Assembly: GCF_900197875.1 (NCBI RefSeq)
Contig: NZ_FZMO01000057.1
Span: 1 to 61,565, forward strand
From: Frankia canadensis
Lineage (GTDB): Bacteria > Actinomycetota > Actinomycetes > Frankiales > Frankiaceae
Direction: 5' to 3'
DNA: 61,565 bases
The notes below the pieces were generated by a model. It did not search any database. It saw only the letters and a program-made list of their open reading frames with translations, and had not been told where the DNA came from. The translations under genes and the position numbers were made by a program. Within the stretch, counting starts at the first letter, position 1. Each line of letters begins with the position of its first letter. Positions 38,299-48,573 of this stretch are shown piece after piece.

Positions 38299-39708
38299 CT
38301 AGGCGCTGAAGCGGGCGACGGCCCGCATCTTGTTCGTCGCGTCGAGCGCGGCGACCTTGTAGGACTCGGCGAGCGTCGGGTAGTTGAACACGCTGTCGAC
38401 GAGGTAGTCGATCGTGCCTTCGCAACCCATGACGGTCTGCCCGATGTGGATCAGCTCGGTGGCGCCGGTGCCGAAGACGTGCACGCCGAGCAGCCGCCGG
38501 TTCTCCGGGCTGACCAGCAGCTTGAGCATCCCGTACGAGTCCCCGAGGATCGCCCCGCGGGCGAGCTCACGGTAGCGGGCGATGCCCACCTCGAACGGGA
38601 TGGCCTGCTCGGTCAGCTCGTCCTCGGTGCGCCCGACGTAGGAGATCTCCGGGATGGTGTAGATCCCGATCGGCATGAGCTCGGCGCGCAGCGCGTTGAC
38701 CTCCTCCCCGCACGCGGAGTACGCGGCGAGGCGGCCCTGCTCCATCGACGTCGCGGCGAGCGCGGGGAACCCGATCACGTCGCCGACGGCGTAGATGTGC
38801 TCGACCTCGGTGCGGAAGTCCGAGCCGACCTTGATCCGCCCGCGGTTGTCCGCGGACAGGCCCGCGGCGGGCAGGTTGAGGATGTCGGTGAGGCCCTGGC
38901 GGCCGGCGGAGTACATCACCGTGTCCGCCGGGAGCTTCTTGCCGCTCTCCAGCAGCGTCAGCGTCCCGCCGTTGTGCCGCTCGACGGAGACCACCGACTC
39001 GCGGAACCGGAACGTCACCGCCAGGTCCCGCAGCTGGTACTTCAGCGCCTCGACGATCTCCACGTCACAGAAGTCGAGCATCCGGTCTCGGCGCTCGACG
39101 ACGGTGACCTTGGTGCCCAGCGCCGCGAACATCGAGGCGTACTCGATACCGATGACCCCGGCACCGACCACGACCATCGACCGCGGCAGCTTCTCGAGGG
39201 CGAGGATCTGGTCGCTGTCGACGACCGTGCGGCCGTCGAAGTCGACCGTGTCCGGCCGGGCGGGCCGGGTGCCCGTCGCGATGATGATCCGCTCGGCGTG
39301 GACCCGCCGGTCCTCGATCTCGCCCGCCGCCCGCACGCTCACCGTGTGCGGGTCGATGAAGCTCGCCAGCCCCGTCAGCAGCGTGACGTGGTTGCGGCTG
39401 AGCTGGCTGCGGATCACGTCGATCTCGCGGCTGATCACATGCCGGGTTCGGGCGGACAGATCACCGACGGTGATGTCGTCCTTCACCCGATAGCTCGACC
39501 CGTACAACTCGCGCTGCGACATGCCCGTCAGGTAGAGGACGGCCTCCCGCAGCGTCTTCGACGGGATCGTGCCAGTGTTGATACTGACCCCGCCGATCAT
39601 CTCCCGCTTGTCCACGATCGCGACCCGCCGGCCGAGCTTCGCGGCCGCGATGGCAGCCTTCTGCCCGCCGGGTCCGGACCCGATGACGAGGACGTCATAG
39701 TCGAACAC
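38299..39708 (-). CDS. sthA: soluble pyridine nucleotide transhydrogenase
   Basis: 469 residues from GTG 39708 (GGGGAGG 5 nt upstream; GTG 39714 is in frame). FAD-binding [10 protein letters not shown] at the N-terminus, NAD(P)-binding [15 protein letters not shown] in the middle, and the C-terminal dimer segment [15 protein letters not shown]. The redox-disulfide region reads [14 protein letters not shown] without the two cysteines, which distinguishes SthA from lipoamide dehydrogenase. It equilibrates NADPH and NAD+ and helps remove excess NADPH. Confidence 0.93.
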   Translation of the reverse strand: MFDYDVLVIGSGPGGQKAAIAAAKLGRRVAIVDKREMIGGVSINTGTIPSKTLREAVLYLTGMSQRELYGSSYRVKDDITVGDLSARTRHVISREIDVIRSQLSRNHVTLLTGLASFIDPHTVSVRAAGEIEDRRVHAERIIIATGTRPARPDTVDFDGRTVVDSDQILALEKLPRSMVVVGAGVIGIEYASMFAALGTKVTVVERRDRMLDFCDVEIVEALKYQLRDLAVTFRFRESVVSVERHNGGTLTLLESGKKLPADTVMYSAGRQGLTDILNLPAAGLSADNRGRIKVGSDFRTEVEHIYAVGDVIGFPALAATSMEQGRLAAYSACGEEVNALRAELMPIGIYTIPEISYVGRTEDELTEQAIPFEVGIARYRELARGAILGDSYGMLKLLVSPENRRLLGVHVFGTGATELIHIGQTVMGCEGTIDYLVDSVFNYPTLAESYKVAALDATNKMRAVARFSA

Positions 39709-40175
39709 CGTCACCTCCCCGCATTCTTTCCGGCTCCCGGTAGAACCAGAGGCTATCTGCCGTGAGGGGTCGGGTCGGCAGGTTGCACGGTCTTGTTACG
39801 TTTATTTCTCCTCCGGGCTTTCCCGCCAGTGTTTCAGCCATGCGATATCACGCGGCGTAGATGGCACGGATTCCGTCCGTGATAACCAGGATGTGCCGTT
39901 GCGCCCGACGCGGTCGCCTCCGTGCCGGCCGCCGGTCCGGCCGCCCAGCCCCGCCATCCGGTCGTTCGGCGAGATGGTGCCCGGGTACCCGTAACGCACG
40001 CGTCGCTGTCTCGTTAGACAGGGCGCGGGGATCGTGGAGGCTGTCTGGGGGGTCTTCCACGGTCCCCGCCGTGGCCGCGCCCAGCGGGTCATCGCTGCCG
40101 GGACGGACGCCCGCCCACGCGTCACGGGCGGTGCGCGGGAGCCGATGACGGCCCTGGCGGCGGCCACGGTCGGGC

Positions 40176-40209
40176 GCCGGCCCCGGAGTGGCGTCACTCC
40201 GGGGCCGGC
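40176..40209 (-). terminator. terminator hairpin 2 of fumC
   Basis: 15 bases at 40176-40190 pair perfectly with 40195-40209 around a 4-nt loop. It is the second of two hairpins after the fumC stop. Confidence 0.8.
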
Positions 40210-40231
40210 CCGTAGGCATCGCCGCGCGTGA

Positions 40232-40255
40232 CTCCGGGCCCCCGTGGGCCCGGAG
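40232..40255 (-). terminator. terminator hairpin 1 of fumC
   Basis: CTCCGGGCCC at 40232-40241 pairs perfectly with GGGCCCGGAG at 40246-40255 around a 4-nt loop, 27 nt after the fumC stop. Confidence 0.8.
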
Positions 40256-40281
40256 CCCGCCTCTCATGCTGGTTACGGTGG

Positions 40282-41673
40282 TTACGGGTGCGTCATCGAG
40301 AGCACGTCGAGGGCGGCGTCGAGCTGGGCCTCGGTGAGCTTGCCGGCCTCGATGTAGCCGCGCTCGAGCACGACCTCGCGGATCGTCTTCTCCTCGGCGA
40401 GCGACAGCTTCGCCACCTTCGCCGCCTCCTCGTACCCGATGTACTTGTTGAGCGGGGTGACGATGGACGGCGACGACTCGGCGTACCGCCGGCACCTCTC
40501 GACGTTGGCCCTGATCCCGTCGACACACTTGTCGGCGAGCAGGCGGCTGATCGTCGACAGGATGTGGATCGACTCCAGCAGGTTGCGGGCGATCACCGGC
40601 AGCATGACGTTGAGCTCGAAGTTGCCCGCCGAACCGCCGAACGCGACGGCCGCGTCGTTCCCGACGACCTGCGCGACGACCTGGCAGACCGCCTCCGGGA
40701 TCACCGGGTTGACCTTGCCGGGCATGATCGACGAGCCCGGCTGCAGGTCGGGCAGGTGGATCTCGCCGAGCCCCGCCCGCGGCCCGGACGAGGCCCAGCG
40801 CAGGTCGTTCGCGATCTTGTAGAGCGACAGTGCGATGACCCGCAGCACGCCGGACGCCTCGACGAGCCCGTCCCGCGACGCCTGCGCCTCGAAGTGGTTG
40901 CGGGCCTCGGTCAGCGGCAGGCCGGTGCTCGCCGCCAGCTCCGCGATGACGGCGGCGGAGAAGCCGGGCGGCGTGTTGATCCCGGTGCCGACCGCGGTGC
41001 CACCAAGGGGCAGCTCCCCGACCCGGGGCAGCGCCACGTTCAGGCGCTCGACGCCGAGCCGGACCGCCGCCGCGTACCCGCCGAACTCCTGCCCGAGGGT
41101 CACCGGGGTGGCGTCCATCAGGTGCGTGCGACCCGACTTCACCACGTCAGCGAACTCGGCCTCCTTGCGGCCCAGCGACGCCGCCAGGTGCTCCAGCGCC
41201 GGGATCAGCTCCTGGACGATGCCCTGGGTGGCGGCGACGTGGATCGACGACGGGAACACGTCGTTCGACGACTGCGACGCGTTGACGTGGTCGTTCGGGT
41301 GCACCGGCCGGCCGAGCCGCTCGGAGGCCAGTGACGCGAGCACCTCGTTGGTGTTCATGTTCGACGACGTGCCGCTGCCCGTCTGGAAGACGTCGAGCGG
41401 GAAGTGCTCGTCCCAGTCACCCCGGGCGACGTCGGCGGCGGCATCGGAGATCGCCTCGGCGATGTCGGCGTCGAGCACGCCGAGCTTGGCGTTCACGGTC
41501 GCCGCGGCCGCCTTGATCCGCGCGAGCGCCTGGATGTGCGCGCGGGAGATGCGCTGGCCGGAGACGGGGAAGTTCTCCACCGCCCGCTGCGTCTGGGCCC
41601 GCCACCGGGCCGACGCCGGTACCCGGACGTCGCCCATGCTGTCGTGCTCGATGCGGTATTCCTGCTCGCTCAT
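40282..41673 (-). CDS. fumC: fumarate hydratase class II
   Basis: 463 residues from ATG 41673, with GGGAG about 9 nt upstream. It hydrates fumarate to L-malate in the TCA cycle. Family signatures: [16 protein letters not shown], the [17 protein letters not shown] catalytic region with its His, and the signature loop [11 protein letters not shown]. The length is that of oxygen-stable class II enzymes, so no iron-sulfur cluster. It is followed by two hairpins and lies downstream of ispH, from which a T-tailed terminator separates it, so it has its own promoter. Confidence 0.96.
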   Translation of the reverse strand: MSEQEYRIEHDSMGDVRVPASARWRAQTQRAVENFPVSGQRISRAHIQALARIKAAAATVNAKLGVLDADIAEAISDAAADVARGDWDEHFPLDVFQTGSGTSSNMNTNEVLASLASERLGRPVHPNDHVNASQSSNDVFPSSIHVAATQGIVQELIPALEHLAASLGRKEAEFADVVKSGRTHLMDATPVTLGQEFGGYAAAVRLGVERLNVALPRVGELPLGGTAVGTGINTPPGFSAAVIAELAASTGLPLTEARNHFEAQASRDGLVEASGVLRVIALSLYKIANDLRWASSGPRAGLGEIHLPDLQPGSSIMPGKVNPVIPEAVCQVVAQVVGNDAAVAFGGSAGNFELNVMLPVIARNLLESIHILSTISRLLADKCVDGIRANVERCRRYAESSPSIVTPLNKYIGYEEAAKVAKLSLAEEKTIREVVLERGYIEAGKLTEAQLDAALDVLSMTHP

Positions 41674-41969
41674 GCGCCCGTTCTCCCGAAGTTCCGTCAT
41701 CATCGACTCCCGCCGGCAGCCGGCGACGCGGCCGCGGCCGACGCCCCGGCTGGCAGCGGCCAGCTGGTCTGCACGCCGGCGCCCACCCTCCGGCGGAAGG
41801 CCGCGCGGACGCCGGCCCCAGGGGCGACCCTAGGACATGTTCGGCGGACGGCGCCCGTTCCGATCCGGGCCATGGGCGCTCTCACAGTCCTTCCCGCCGG
41901 GGCGGCCCTTCGACCGTCGTCGGCTGGCCGGGCACGGACGGTCACCGCGGTGGGCGCGGGAGAAAACGG
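41674..41969. other. fumC upstream region
   Basis: About 300 nt between the ispH terminator and the fumC start. GC-rich without repeats or frames that I would support. It should contain the fumC promoter; no clear -10/-35 pair was found. Confidence 0.45.
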
Positions 41970-42002
41970 CGACGCCGCGACGCGGGAGGCGTCGCGGCGT
42001 CG
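41970..42002 (-). terminator. rho-independent terminator of ispH
   Basis: 14 bases at 41970-41983 pair perfectly with 41989-42002 around a 5-nt loop. Read on the minus strand the stem is followed by CCGTTTTCTCCC, a short T-run, which is rare in this window. It starts 41 nt after the ispH stop. Confidence 0.85.
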
Positions 42003-42042
42003 GGATGGAGCCCGGAGGCCGGGCCAGGTACGGGTGCCTCGG

Positions 42043-43008
42043 TCAGGAGGCGGCGGTCTCGCGCTCGTGGGCGCGCAGGTCGCGGCGGAGCTCCGGGGGG
42101 AGAGCGAACAGGAGGTGCTCCTCGGCGGAGGTGACCTCCTCGACGTCGGCGAAGCCGCGCTCGGCGAGCCAGGCCATGACGCCGGTGACGAGCTCCTCGG
42201 GAACCGACGCGCCGGAGGTGACGCCGACGGTCTCGACGCCGTCGAGCCAGCCCGCGTCGACCTCGGTGGAGTCGTCGACGAGGTAGGAGGCGGGGACGCC
42301 GGCGTCGAGGGCGACCTCGACGAGGCGGACCGAGTTCGACGAGTTGCGCGAGCCGACGACGATGAGCAGGTCGACCTTCTCGGCGATCTCCTTGACGGCG
42401 ACCTGGCGGTTCTGCGTCGCGTAGCAGATGTCCGAGTTCGGCGGGCCCTGCAGGTGCGGGAAGCGCTCGCGCAGGGCGTGCACGGTGGTCATCGTCTCGT
42501 CGACGGACAGCGTCGTCTGGGAGAGGAAGGCGACCCGCTCCGGGTCGCGCACGTTGACCCCGGCGGCGTCCTCGGGACCGTCGACCAGGTGGATGCGGTC
42601 GGGCGCCTGCCCGGTGGTGCCGACGACCTCCTCGTGGCCCTCGTGGCCGATGAGCAGGATGTCGTAGTCCTCACGGGCGAACCGACGCGCCTCGGAGTGC
42701 ACTTTGCTGACGAGTGGACAGGTGGCATCGATGGTGCGCAGCTGGCGCGCTGAGGCCTCCTCGTGCACGGTCGGCGCGACGCCGTGCGCGGAGAAGACGA
42801 CCGTGGCACCCTCGGGCACCTCATCGGTCTCGTCGACGAAGATGGCACCCTTGGCCTCCAGCGTCGTCACGACGTGAAGGTTGTGCACAATCTGCTTGCG
42901 TACGTAGACAGGTGAGCCGTAGAGCTCCAGCGCCTTCTCCACGGTCACGACAGCTCGATCGACACCGGCGCAGTAGCCGCGCGGCTTGGCAAGAAGGACC
43001 CGGCCCAT
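42043..43008 (-). CDS. ispH: 4-hydroxy-3-methylbut-2-enyl diphosphate reductase
   Basis: 321 residues from ATG 43008. The three [4Fe-4S] cysteines are Cys13 (GYCAGV), Cys97 (DATCPLV) and Cys195 (ICYATQN). Also [29 protein letters not shown] and NSSNSVRL are typical. It makes IPP and DMAPP in the last step of the MEP pathway. It is divergent from xseA across 145 nt, as in other actinobacteria. Confidence 0.96.
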   Translation of the reverse strand: MGRVLLAKPRGYCAGVDRAVVTVEKALELYGSPVYVRKQIVHNLHVVTTLEAKGAIFVDETDEVPEGATVVFSAHGVAPTVHEEASARQLRTIDATCPLVSKVHSEARRFAREDYDILLIGHEGHEEVVGTTGQAPDRIHLVDGPEDAAGVNVRDPERVAFLSQTTLSVDETMTTVHALRERFPHLQGPPNSDICYATQNRQVAVKEIAEKVDLLIVVGSRNSSNSVRLVEVALDAGVPASYLVDDSTEVDAGWLDGVETVGVTSGASVPEELVTGVMAWLAERGFADVEEVTSAEEHLLFALPPELRRDLRAHERETAAS

Positions 43009-43153
43009 GCTGGGCAGTCTACGCTGCGCGGGGCGGGCTGGAAGAGGCGCGGGCGATGCATCACCCGATGGCGACAACGTCCGATCCGGTCCGGGGGTGG
43101 CGGTCGACGGGACCTCGCGGGTCCGGTCACAGGTCCCCGCTACCGTGCCCCGC

Positions 43154-44368
43154 ATGGCCCTGACCTCGACTCCCGAACAGCCCCTGCCGGTGCGCACGGT
43201 CTCGCGCGCGGTCGGGGACTGGATCCACCGACTCGGCCGGGTATGGGTCGAGGGGCAGGTGACCCAGCTCGTCCGCCGCCCCGGAATGGGCACTGTCTTC
43301 CTCACCCTGCGGGACCCCGTCGCGGACATCTCCCTGCGGGTCACCTGCCCCCGGGCGGTCTGCGAGGCGGTCGGCCCCGCGCTGGTCGACGGTGCCCGGG
43401 TGGTCGTCTGGGGGAAGCCGTCGTTTCACCCGGGGCGGGGCACGCTTTCCCTTGCGGTGGTGGAGATTCGCCCGCTCGGCGCGGGGGCGTTGCTGGCCCG
43501 GCTGGAGCAGTTGCGGGCGACGCTCGCCGCCGAGGGCCTGTTCGCGGCGGGCCGCAAGCGCCGCCCGCCGTTCCTGCCGGCGGCCGTCGGGCTGATCACC
43601 GGGCGGGCCAGCGCCGCCGAGCGGGACGTCGTTGAGAACGCCCGGCGGCGCTGGCCGGCGGTGCGGATCGTGCTGCGGGAGGTGGCCGTCCAGGGGCCGC
43701 TGGCGGTGTCCCAGGTGATCGACGCGTTGGCCGAGCTCGACCGGATCGCCGAGGTCGAGGTGATCGTCATCGCCCGCGGCGGCGGCTCGCTGGAGGACCT
43801 GCTGCCGTTCTCCGACGAGGCGCTGCTACGCGCCGTGGTGGCCGCGCGGACCCCGGTGGTGTCGGCCATCGGACACGAGCAGGACGCGCCGCTGCTCGAC
43901 TTCGTCGCCGACGTGCGCGCGTCCACACCGACGGACGCCGCCAAGCGGATCGTGCCGGACGTCGGCGAGCAGTCGGCCGCCGTCGCCCAGCTGCGTGCCC
44001 GCGCTCGCCGCACGGTCGAGCACCGGCTCGACCGGGAGGAGCGCCACCTCGCCGACCTGCGCCGGCGGCCCGCCCTCGCCGCGCCGGGGCGCGACCTGGA
44101 CCGCCGCGAGCAGGACGTCGCCGCGCTGCTGGCCCGGTCCCGCCGCTGCGTCCACCACGCGCTCGACGTCACCGAGCGCGACCTGGTGTCCACCCGGGCA
44201 CGGATGCGGGCACTGTCGCCGGCCGCCACGCTCGACCGCGGGTACGCCGTCGTGCAGCGGGAGTCCGACGGCGCGGTCGTGCGCGCGCCCGGGCAGGTCG
44301 GGCCGGGGGAGCGGCTCGCCCTGCGCCTGGCCGGCGGCCAGCTGCGCGCCGAGGCCGTCGCGGACTGA
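43154..44368 (+). CDS. xseA: exodeoxyribonuclease VII large subunit
   Basis: 404 residues from ATG 43154. N-terminal OB-fold ([27 protein letters not shown]), then the catalytic domain with [32 protein letters not shown] and [27 protein letters not shown], then a long coiled-coil region (about 285-370) that binds XseB. With XseB it degrades single-stranded DNA from both ends. It converges on xseB, 23 nt away, so the two subunits are not in one operon here. Confidence 0.95.
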   Translation: MALTSTPEQPLPVRTVSRAVGDWIHRLGRVWVEGQVTQLVRRPGMGTVFLTLRDPVADISLRVTCPRAVCEAVGPALVDGARVVVWGKPSFHPGRGTLSLAVVEIRPLGAGALLARLEQLRATLAAEGLFAAGRKRRPPFLPAAVGLITGRASAAERDVVENARRRWPAVRIVLREVAVQGPLAVSQVIDALAELDRIAEVEVIVIARGGGSLEDLLPFSDEALLRAVVAARTPVVSAIGHEQDAPLLDFVADVRASTPTDAAKRIVPDVGEQSAAVAQLRARARRTVEHRLDREERHLADLRRRPALAAPGRDLDRREQDVAALLARSRRCVHHALDVTERDLVSTRARMRALSPAATLDRGYAVVQRESDGAVVRAPGQVGPGERLALRLAGGQLRAEAVAD

Positions 44369-44391
44369 ACCGCCGCGCGCCGGCGCGCGCG

Positions 44392-44691
44392 TCAGGTGGC
44401 GGGCTGGTCGGCGGCGGTCAGCCGGGTGCGGGCGCCCTCCAGCAGGGACTGGCAGACCCGGGCCAGCTCCTCGCCGCGCTCCCACAGCGCGAGTGACTCC
44501 TCCAACGACACCCCGCCGGCCTCCAGCCGGTGCACGACATCCTCCAGCTCGGCCCGCGCCGCCTCATAGCTCGGCGCGGACGGCCTGGGGCCATCGAACG
44601 CCGGGTCCCCGGCCGCCGGACCGCCGGGCGCCGGACCGCCGGGCGTCGGACCGCCGGGCGTCGAGGCGTTGGACGACGGGCCTTCGGACAT
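44392..44691 (-). CDS. xseB: exodeoxyribonuclease VII small subunit
   Basis: 99 residues from ATG 44691, preceded by GGAGGTGG. The XseB core (SYEAARAELEDVVHRLEAG, SLEESLALWERGEEL, LLEGARTRL) is at 40-95. The first 39 residues form an extension of PGGP repeats, encoded by 15-bp repeats near 44620-44665, absent from typical 70-80 residue XseB. It is on the opposite strand to xseA. Confidence 0.93.
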   Translation of the reverse strand: MSEGPSSNASTPGGPTPGGPAPGGPAAGDPAFDGPRPSAPSYEAARAELEDVVHRLEAGGVSLEESLALWERGEELARVCQSLLEGARTRLTAADQPAT

Positions 44692-45046
44692 CGCCACCTC
44701 CGGGTGCCTTCTATTGCTCAAATCCCGGCCAACCCGAAACCGTGGCCCCATCGGGGCGCAGGGCGCGGCGCAGGCGGTGCGAGCACAATTCGAACAGCAC
44801 GCGTCAGCCTATTGCGCAGCCGATCCGACACCTCGCACGCACGTGCTTCGGAGGGGGCAATGCCACCCTCGCCCAGCGCAACGTGATATCAATCGGGCGA
44901 CAATCGTGGTCGAAGTGGGTTGGCCTGGTGGAGACCCATAGTACAAGGTCACTGCAGGACGTTTCCGATTGGCGGCGGTCCGCGGTTGCGTGGGCCCCGC
45001 TCGGCTGACCGCCCGCCTGGCGCGGGCGGCTCGGAGGTACCAGCAC
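44692..45046. other. intergenic stretch upstream of xseB
   Basis: 355 nt between divergent starts. A/T-richer patches at 44705-44725 (CTTCTATTGCTCAAATCC) and near 44880-44910 (GTGATATCAATCGGGCG) may be promoters for xseB and the small plus-strand gene. No repeats found. Confidence 0.45.
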
Positions 45047-45349
45047 ATGCCCGGCGCACGTCCGTCCCCCCGACGTCCCGCCGTCGGAGATCACTTCAGT
45101 CGGCAGGCGGTCTCCGCCGCCGACGCGGCGTTCCCCGGCCCCCGTTCCCACCGGTCGGGGCCGGGTCCGGCCGCCGGCGCCTGGTCGCGCGCCCGGGCCA
45201 GCCGCCCGCTCCTGCGGCGCGCGGTCGGCCTCATCGTGGGAATGGCCGTCCTCATTCCGGCGGCCACCGCGCTGGACGGTTCACGCAGCCCGCACGTCTC
45301 CCACCCGACCCGGCCGCCTTCCGTGGCCGCCGGGGTCGCCCAGCACTAG
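45047..45349 (+). CDS. small protein with one membrane segment
   Basis: 100 residues from ATG 45047 with GGAGGT 8 nt upstream, a strong site. Mostly basic and Pro/Arg/Ala-rich, then one hydrophobic segment (AVGLIVGMAVLIPAATAL) near residues 66-83 and a short tail. No family recognised. The ribosome site and the membrane segment favour a real gene; composition alone would not. Confidence 0.5.
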   Translation: MPGARPSPRRPAVGDHFSRQAVSAADAAFPGPRSHRSGPGPAAGAWSRARASRPLLRRAVGLIVGMAVLIPAATALDGSRSPHVSHPTRPPSVAAGVAQH

Positions 45350-45428
45350 CTAGGCCGTGCCTCGGGTTGCGATCTTTGTGTCGGGCAGTCGCGTCAGCGG
45401 TCCGAGGCCGTTCACGGCCGGCGGTCCT

Positions 45429-45465
45429 TGACAGCGTTCTGACACCGTCACCGCGTTCGCTGTCA
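45429..45465. promoter_or_regulatory. TGACAGCG / CGCTGTCA inverted repeat
   Basis: Perfect 8-bp arms at 45429-45436 and 45458-45465 with a 21-bp spacer that holds another TCTGACACC. The left arm is part of a TTGACA (45428-45433), but no -10 is found at 16-18 bp. It may be an operator with three TGACA-type half-sites or a hairpin behind the small gene. Confidence 0.4.
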
Positions 45466-45660
45466 GAAACCTAGGGACAAACCGGACACGACACGCCAGG
45501 AAATTGGCATCACGCCGCCTTCCCCTGCGGCCACTCCCCCTCCACGGGAAGTCCCCCGCCTCCTCGCCGTTCCGGCCGCCACCCACACCAAGATTGATCA
45601 TGAATGGGTGGTGTCGGGGCGCCGCAGGCGGGCGGCGGCGTCCACACGAGGACGGCCCGA

Positions 45661-45769
45661 GAGATCACACCTCGACACGCGGCCTAGGTCTCGCGTCGAG
45701 ACGCCGATGCCGATGCCGGCGACGGCGCGGGTCGCCCAGCCACCAGGTGGCGCGTCGAGGTGTGATCTC
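45661..45769. repeat. long imperfect inverted repeat, 20-bp arms
   Basis: Positions 45661-45680 and 45750-45769 are reverse complements with one mismatch, enclosing 69 nt that contain their own 6-bp hairpin. The arms carry GAGATCACACCTCGAC. The whole could be a branched structured RNA or the remnant of a tiny transposable element. Confidence 0.65.
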
Positions 45770-45808
45770 CCGTCAGAACCCTCGGGGGCGGGGTACGAGG
45801 CGCGGACG

Positions 45809-46399
45809 TCAGCCGCCGCCGGTGGCCTCGACCGGGCGCAGTGACCGCGCGAGCGTGACCAGGTCCGGCTGGTCGGCGCCGCCGCCGTGGCCGCCGCCAC
45901 CGTCGTCGATGACCACGGTGAGGCCGTCGTCGGCGCGGCTGATCGCCACATGGCCGGCGGAGTCGGGGCGCGCCTGCCACGTGACGCCGTCGACGTCCAC
46001 GGTCCCGCGGGCGGGTCGGTCGCCGAGCAGCTTCTGCACCGCGTCCGGCGCGTTGCTCTCCCGCAGCCGGGCGTACGTCCGGCTGCCGGGCCGGTCGATG
46101 ACGTAGCCGATGGTCACCTCGGCGACGGTGTCGCCGGCGCCGCCCTCGGGCACGGTCATCCGCACCGAGGTCGCCTTCCACAGATCGGCGGGCAGGCCGG
46201 CGGGTGCGAGCGGGGTGTAGGGGGTCTGCCGGGCGAACGCCGTCATCGGCTCGGCGGTCGGGACGACCTTGATGGCCTGCTCGTCGCTGCCGCGCGGTAT
46301 CACGAAGATGACGAAGACGAGGACGCCGGCCATCACCGCGCCGAGGGAGAGCACCATGTCGCGGACCGTCTCCTGGCCGCGTCGCTGTCGTTGTGCCAC
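45809..46399 (-). CDS. DUF4245 membrane-anchored protein
   Basis: 196 residues from GTG 46399, with GGGGAC upstream. A single membrane helix (DMVLSLGAVMAGVLVFVIFVIP) near the N-terminus is followed by an extracytoplasmic domain with FARQTPYTPLAPAGLPADLWKATSVRM, typical of DUF4245 (function unknown). It is divergent from glpX, as the Rv1100 homologue is in mycobacteria (from memory). Confidence 0.87.
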   Translation of the reverse strand: MAQRQRRGQETVRDMVLSLGAVMAGVLVFVIFVIPRGSDEQAIKVVPTAEPMTAFARQTPYTPLAPAGLPADLWKATSVRMTVPEGGAGDTVAEVTIGYVIDRPGSRTYARLRESNAPDAVQKLLGDRPARGTVDVDGVTWQARPDSAGHVAISRADDGLTVVIDDGGGGHGGGADQPDLVTLARSLRPVEATGGG

Positions 46400-46778
46400 G
46401 TCCCCATCTTCCAGGTAAGCGCCGGCCGGCGGCGGCGCGGGAGCGGCTGGACGGGCCCCATCCGGCCTGGCTGTGGCCGGGATCTCGCCCACGGTGGGTC
46501 GCTGGGCGCGCGCCACCCGTGGGAACCGCCCGTACGAGCGCGGGCGGCCGTCACGCCCCCTCCGCGTGACGGCCACCCGATCAAAGCGTTGGACGCGTGT
46601 GTGGGGCGGAAGGTTGCACGGAAATTTTCGGCCTGCCTCGTGTCGCCCGTACGACAGACGGGAGGTGCGATCCGGTCCGCGCGCTCCGGTTGTCGGCGGT
46701 ACCGTTGAGGCGGGTAGCGGACGTCACCCCCGCTCGTATCACGGGCGCCCGGGCAGCGGCCGAACTAGGCTCACGGCC
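46400..46778. other. divergent promoter region DUF4245 / glpX
   Basis: 379 nt. TTGGAC at 46589-46594 could be a -35 and an A/T patch GGAAATTTTCGG lies near 46620-46631, but the spacing is too long for a sigma70-type pair. No repeat or additional gene seen. Confidence 0.45.
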
Positions 46779-47828
46779 GTGCCTTCCGCTCCCCATGCCT
46801 CCGCCGCCAGGCCCGACTCGGCCGTGCCCGACACGCTGGCCGTGCAGGAGCAGGCCCCGGACCGCAACCTCGCTCTCGAACTCGTCCGTGTGACCGAGGC
46901 CGCCGCGCTCGCCGCCGCGCGCTGGGTCGGCCGCGGTGACAAGAACGGCGCCGACGGCGCCGCCGTCGACGCCATGCGCAGGCTCGTCGGCACCGTGTCG
47001 ATGCGCGGCGTCGTCGTCATCGGCGAGGGGGAGAAGGACGAGGCCCCCATGCTGTTCAACGGCGAGCAGGTCGGCTCGGGCGAGGGCCCGGAGTGTGACG
47101 TGGCCGTCGATCCGGTCGACGGGACGACCCTGACCTCCAAGGGCATGAACAACGCCGTGTCGGTGATGGCGGTCAGCGAGCGCGGCTCGATGTACGACGC
47201 CAGCGCCTGCTTCTACATGGAGAAGCTGGTCACCGGCCCCGAAGCGGCCGCCGTGGTGGACATCACGGCGTCGGTCGAGGACAACGTGCGGGCGGTCGCG
47301 AAGGCGAAGGCGGTGCACCCGCGCGACGTCACCGTGGTCGTCCTCGATCGTCCCCGGCACACCGAGCTGGTCGAGCAGATCCGCGCCGCCGGCGCCCGGG
47401 TGAAGCTGATCTCCGACGGCGACGTGGCCGGCGCGGTGATGGCCGCGACCTCGGGCACCGGCGTCGACCTGCTGCTCGGGGTCGGCGGCACGCCGGAGGG
47501 GATCATCGCCGCCTGCGCGGTCACCTGCCTCGGCGGAGTGATCCAGGGTCGGCTGTGGCCCAAGGACGACGCCGAGCGCCGCAAGGTCGTCGAGCTCGGC
47601 CACGATCCCGCCCGGGTGCTGTCCACCCGCGACCTGGTGGCCAGCGACAACGTCTTCTTCGTCGCGACCGGAATCACGGATGGCGAGCTGCTGGCCGGGG
47701 TACGGTACCGGCCGGGTGGAGCCAACACGTCCTCGCTGGTCATGCGGTCGCGGTCGGGCACCATCCGGCGCGTGGACAGCCAGCACCAGCTGACCAAGCT
47801 GCAGGCGTACTCCACCGTCCCGTTCTGA
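46779..47828 (+). CDS. glpX: fructose-1,6-bisphosphatase class II
   Basis: 349 residues from GTG 46779. GlpX signatures: [33 protein letters not shown] and [23 protein letters not shown] for metal and phosphate binding, and [17 protein letters not shown]. It hydrolyses fructose-1,6-bisphosphate in gluconeogenesis and is the main FBPase in many actinobacteria. A 20-25 residue N-terminal extension is non-conserved. It functions with PckG (20 kb) in the same pathway. Confidence 0.96.
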   Translation: MPSAPHASAARPDSAVPDTLAVQEQAPDRNLALELVRVTEAAALAAARWVGRGDKNGADGAAVDAMRRLVGTVSMRGVVVIGEGEKDEAPMLFNGEQVGSGEGPECDVAVDPVDGTTLTSKGMNNAVSVMAVSERGSMYDASACFYMEKLVTGPEAAAVVDITASVEDNVRAVAKAKAVHPRDVTVVVLDRPRHTELVEQIRAAGARVKLISDGDVAGAVMAATSGTGVDLLLGVGGTPEGIIAACAVTCLGGVIQGRLWPKDDAERRKVVELGHDPARVLSTRDLVASDNVFFVATGITDGELLAGVRYRPGGANTSSLVMRSRSGTIRRVDSQHQLTKLQAYSTVPF

Positions 47829-47907
47829 GGTCACGGCGGGAGGCGATCGGGGGGCGCGGCTGGGCGGCTCGCCGCCGCGCCCCGCCGTCACCGCGCTGCG
47901 GCCGTCG

Positions 47908-48573
47908 GTGGTGTTCGCCCGCCTCGACCGGCCGGGGCCGCACGGCAGCGCGGCGGAGGTCCGCACGCTGCCGGCGGCCGTCCGGCGCTTCCTGCGTCAT
48001 CCGCGGCCTCGGGTGCTGGTCGGCTGCGTGGGCCTGCTCGGCGCTGTGCGGATGGCCCGCGGGCCGTGGCGCCGGCGGGACCTCGGCGTCGCCGTGGCCG
48101 CCGCTGTCGCGCAGCCGTTCGTCGAATGGGGTGTGCACCGGCTGGTGCTGCACGCCCGGCCCGGTACCCGGCTCGGCGCCCTCGGCTACCAGGTCGCCGG
48201 CTACGGCCACGAGCAGCATCATCGCGACCCGGAAGACCTGGACACGATGTTCCTGCGCCCGCGCGAGGTGATCAGCGGCACCGCCGTCCTCGCCGTCCCG
48301 GCGCTGCTCGCGCCGCCGTGGGCGGCGACCGGGGCGCTGTGCGCGGGCCTCGGCGTCCTCGCCTACGACTGGACGCACTTCCTCATCCACAGCCGCGTCG
48401 CGCCGCGCTCGGCGTACTACCGGCGCCTGTGGCGGGGGCACCGGCTGCACCACTACCGCAACGAGCGGTTCTGGCTGGGGGTGACCAGCCCGCTCGGTGA
48501 CATGGTGCTGCGGACCAGCCCGCCGAGGGACGCCGTGCCGCTGTCGCCGACCGCGCGGGGCGCCGCCGCGTAG
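47908..48573 (+). CDS. fatty acid hydroxylase / sterol desaturase family protein
   Basis: 221 residues from GTG 47908 (no clear ribosome site). Four predicted helices and the histidine clusters of the di-iron family: HRLVLH, GHEQHHRD, WTHFLIHS and HRLHHYRN. Members hydroxylate or desaturate lipids such as fatty acids and carotenoids. Its last 121 nt overlap the 3' end of the convergent NodB-like gene. Substrate unknown. Confidence 0.85.
   Translation: MVFARLDRPGPHGSAAEVRTLPAAVRRFLRHPRPRVLVGCVGLLGAVRMARGPWRRRDLGVAVAAAVAQPFVEWGVHRLVLHARPGTRLGALGYQVAGYGHEQHHRDPEDLDTMFLRPREVISGTAVLAVPALLAPPWAATGALCAGLGVLAYDWTHFLIHSRVAPRSAYYRRLWRGHRLHHYRNERFWLGVTSPLGDMVLRTSPPRDAVPLSPTARGAAA

Larger units (their letters stand above)
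39709..40281. other. spacer between fumC and sthA
   Basis: 573 nt on the downstream side of fumC and upstream side of sthA (both minus strand). The right part holds two terminator hairpins. The left part has an A/T-richer patch at 39795-39815 (GTTACGTTTATTTCTCC) that probably belongs to the sthA promoter. Arg/Pro-rich frames inside it show no domains. Confidence 0.55.
45350..45808. other. gene-free stretch with several inverted repeats
   Basis: 459 nt between the small plus-strand gene and the end of the DUF4245 gene. Besides the two dyads listed separately it contains the short perfect stem GTCTCG-CGT-CGAGAC at 45688-45702. Weak open frames show no domains. Confidence 0.55.

Noticed and set aside
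45428-45456. Promoter starting at the perfect TTGACA
   Set aside because: No -10-like hexamer at 16-19 bp; the hexamer is better explained as part of the inverted repeat.
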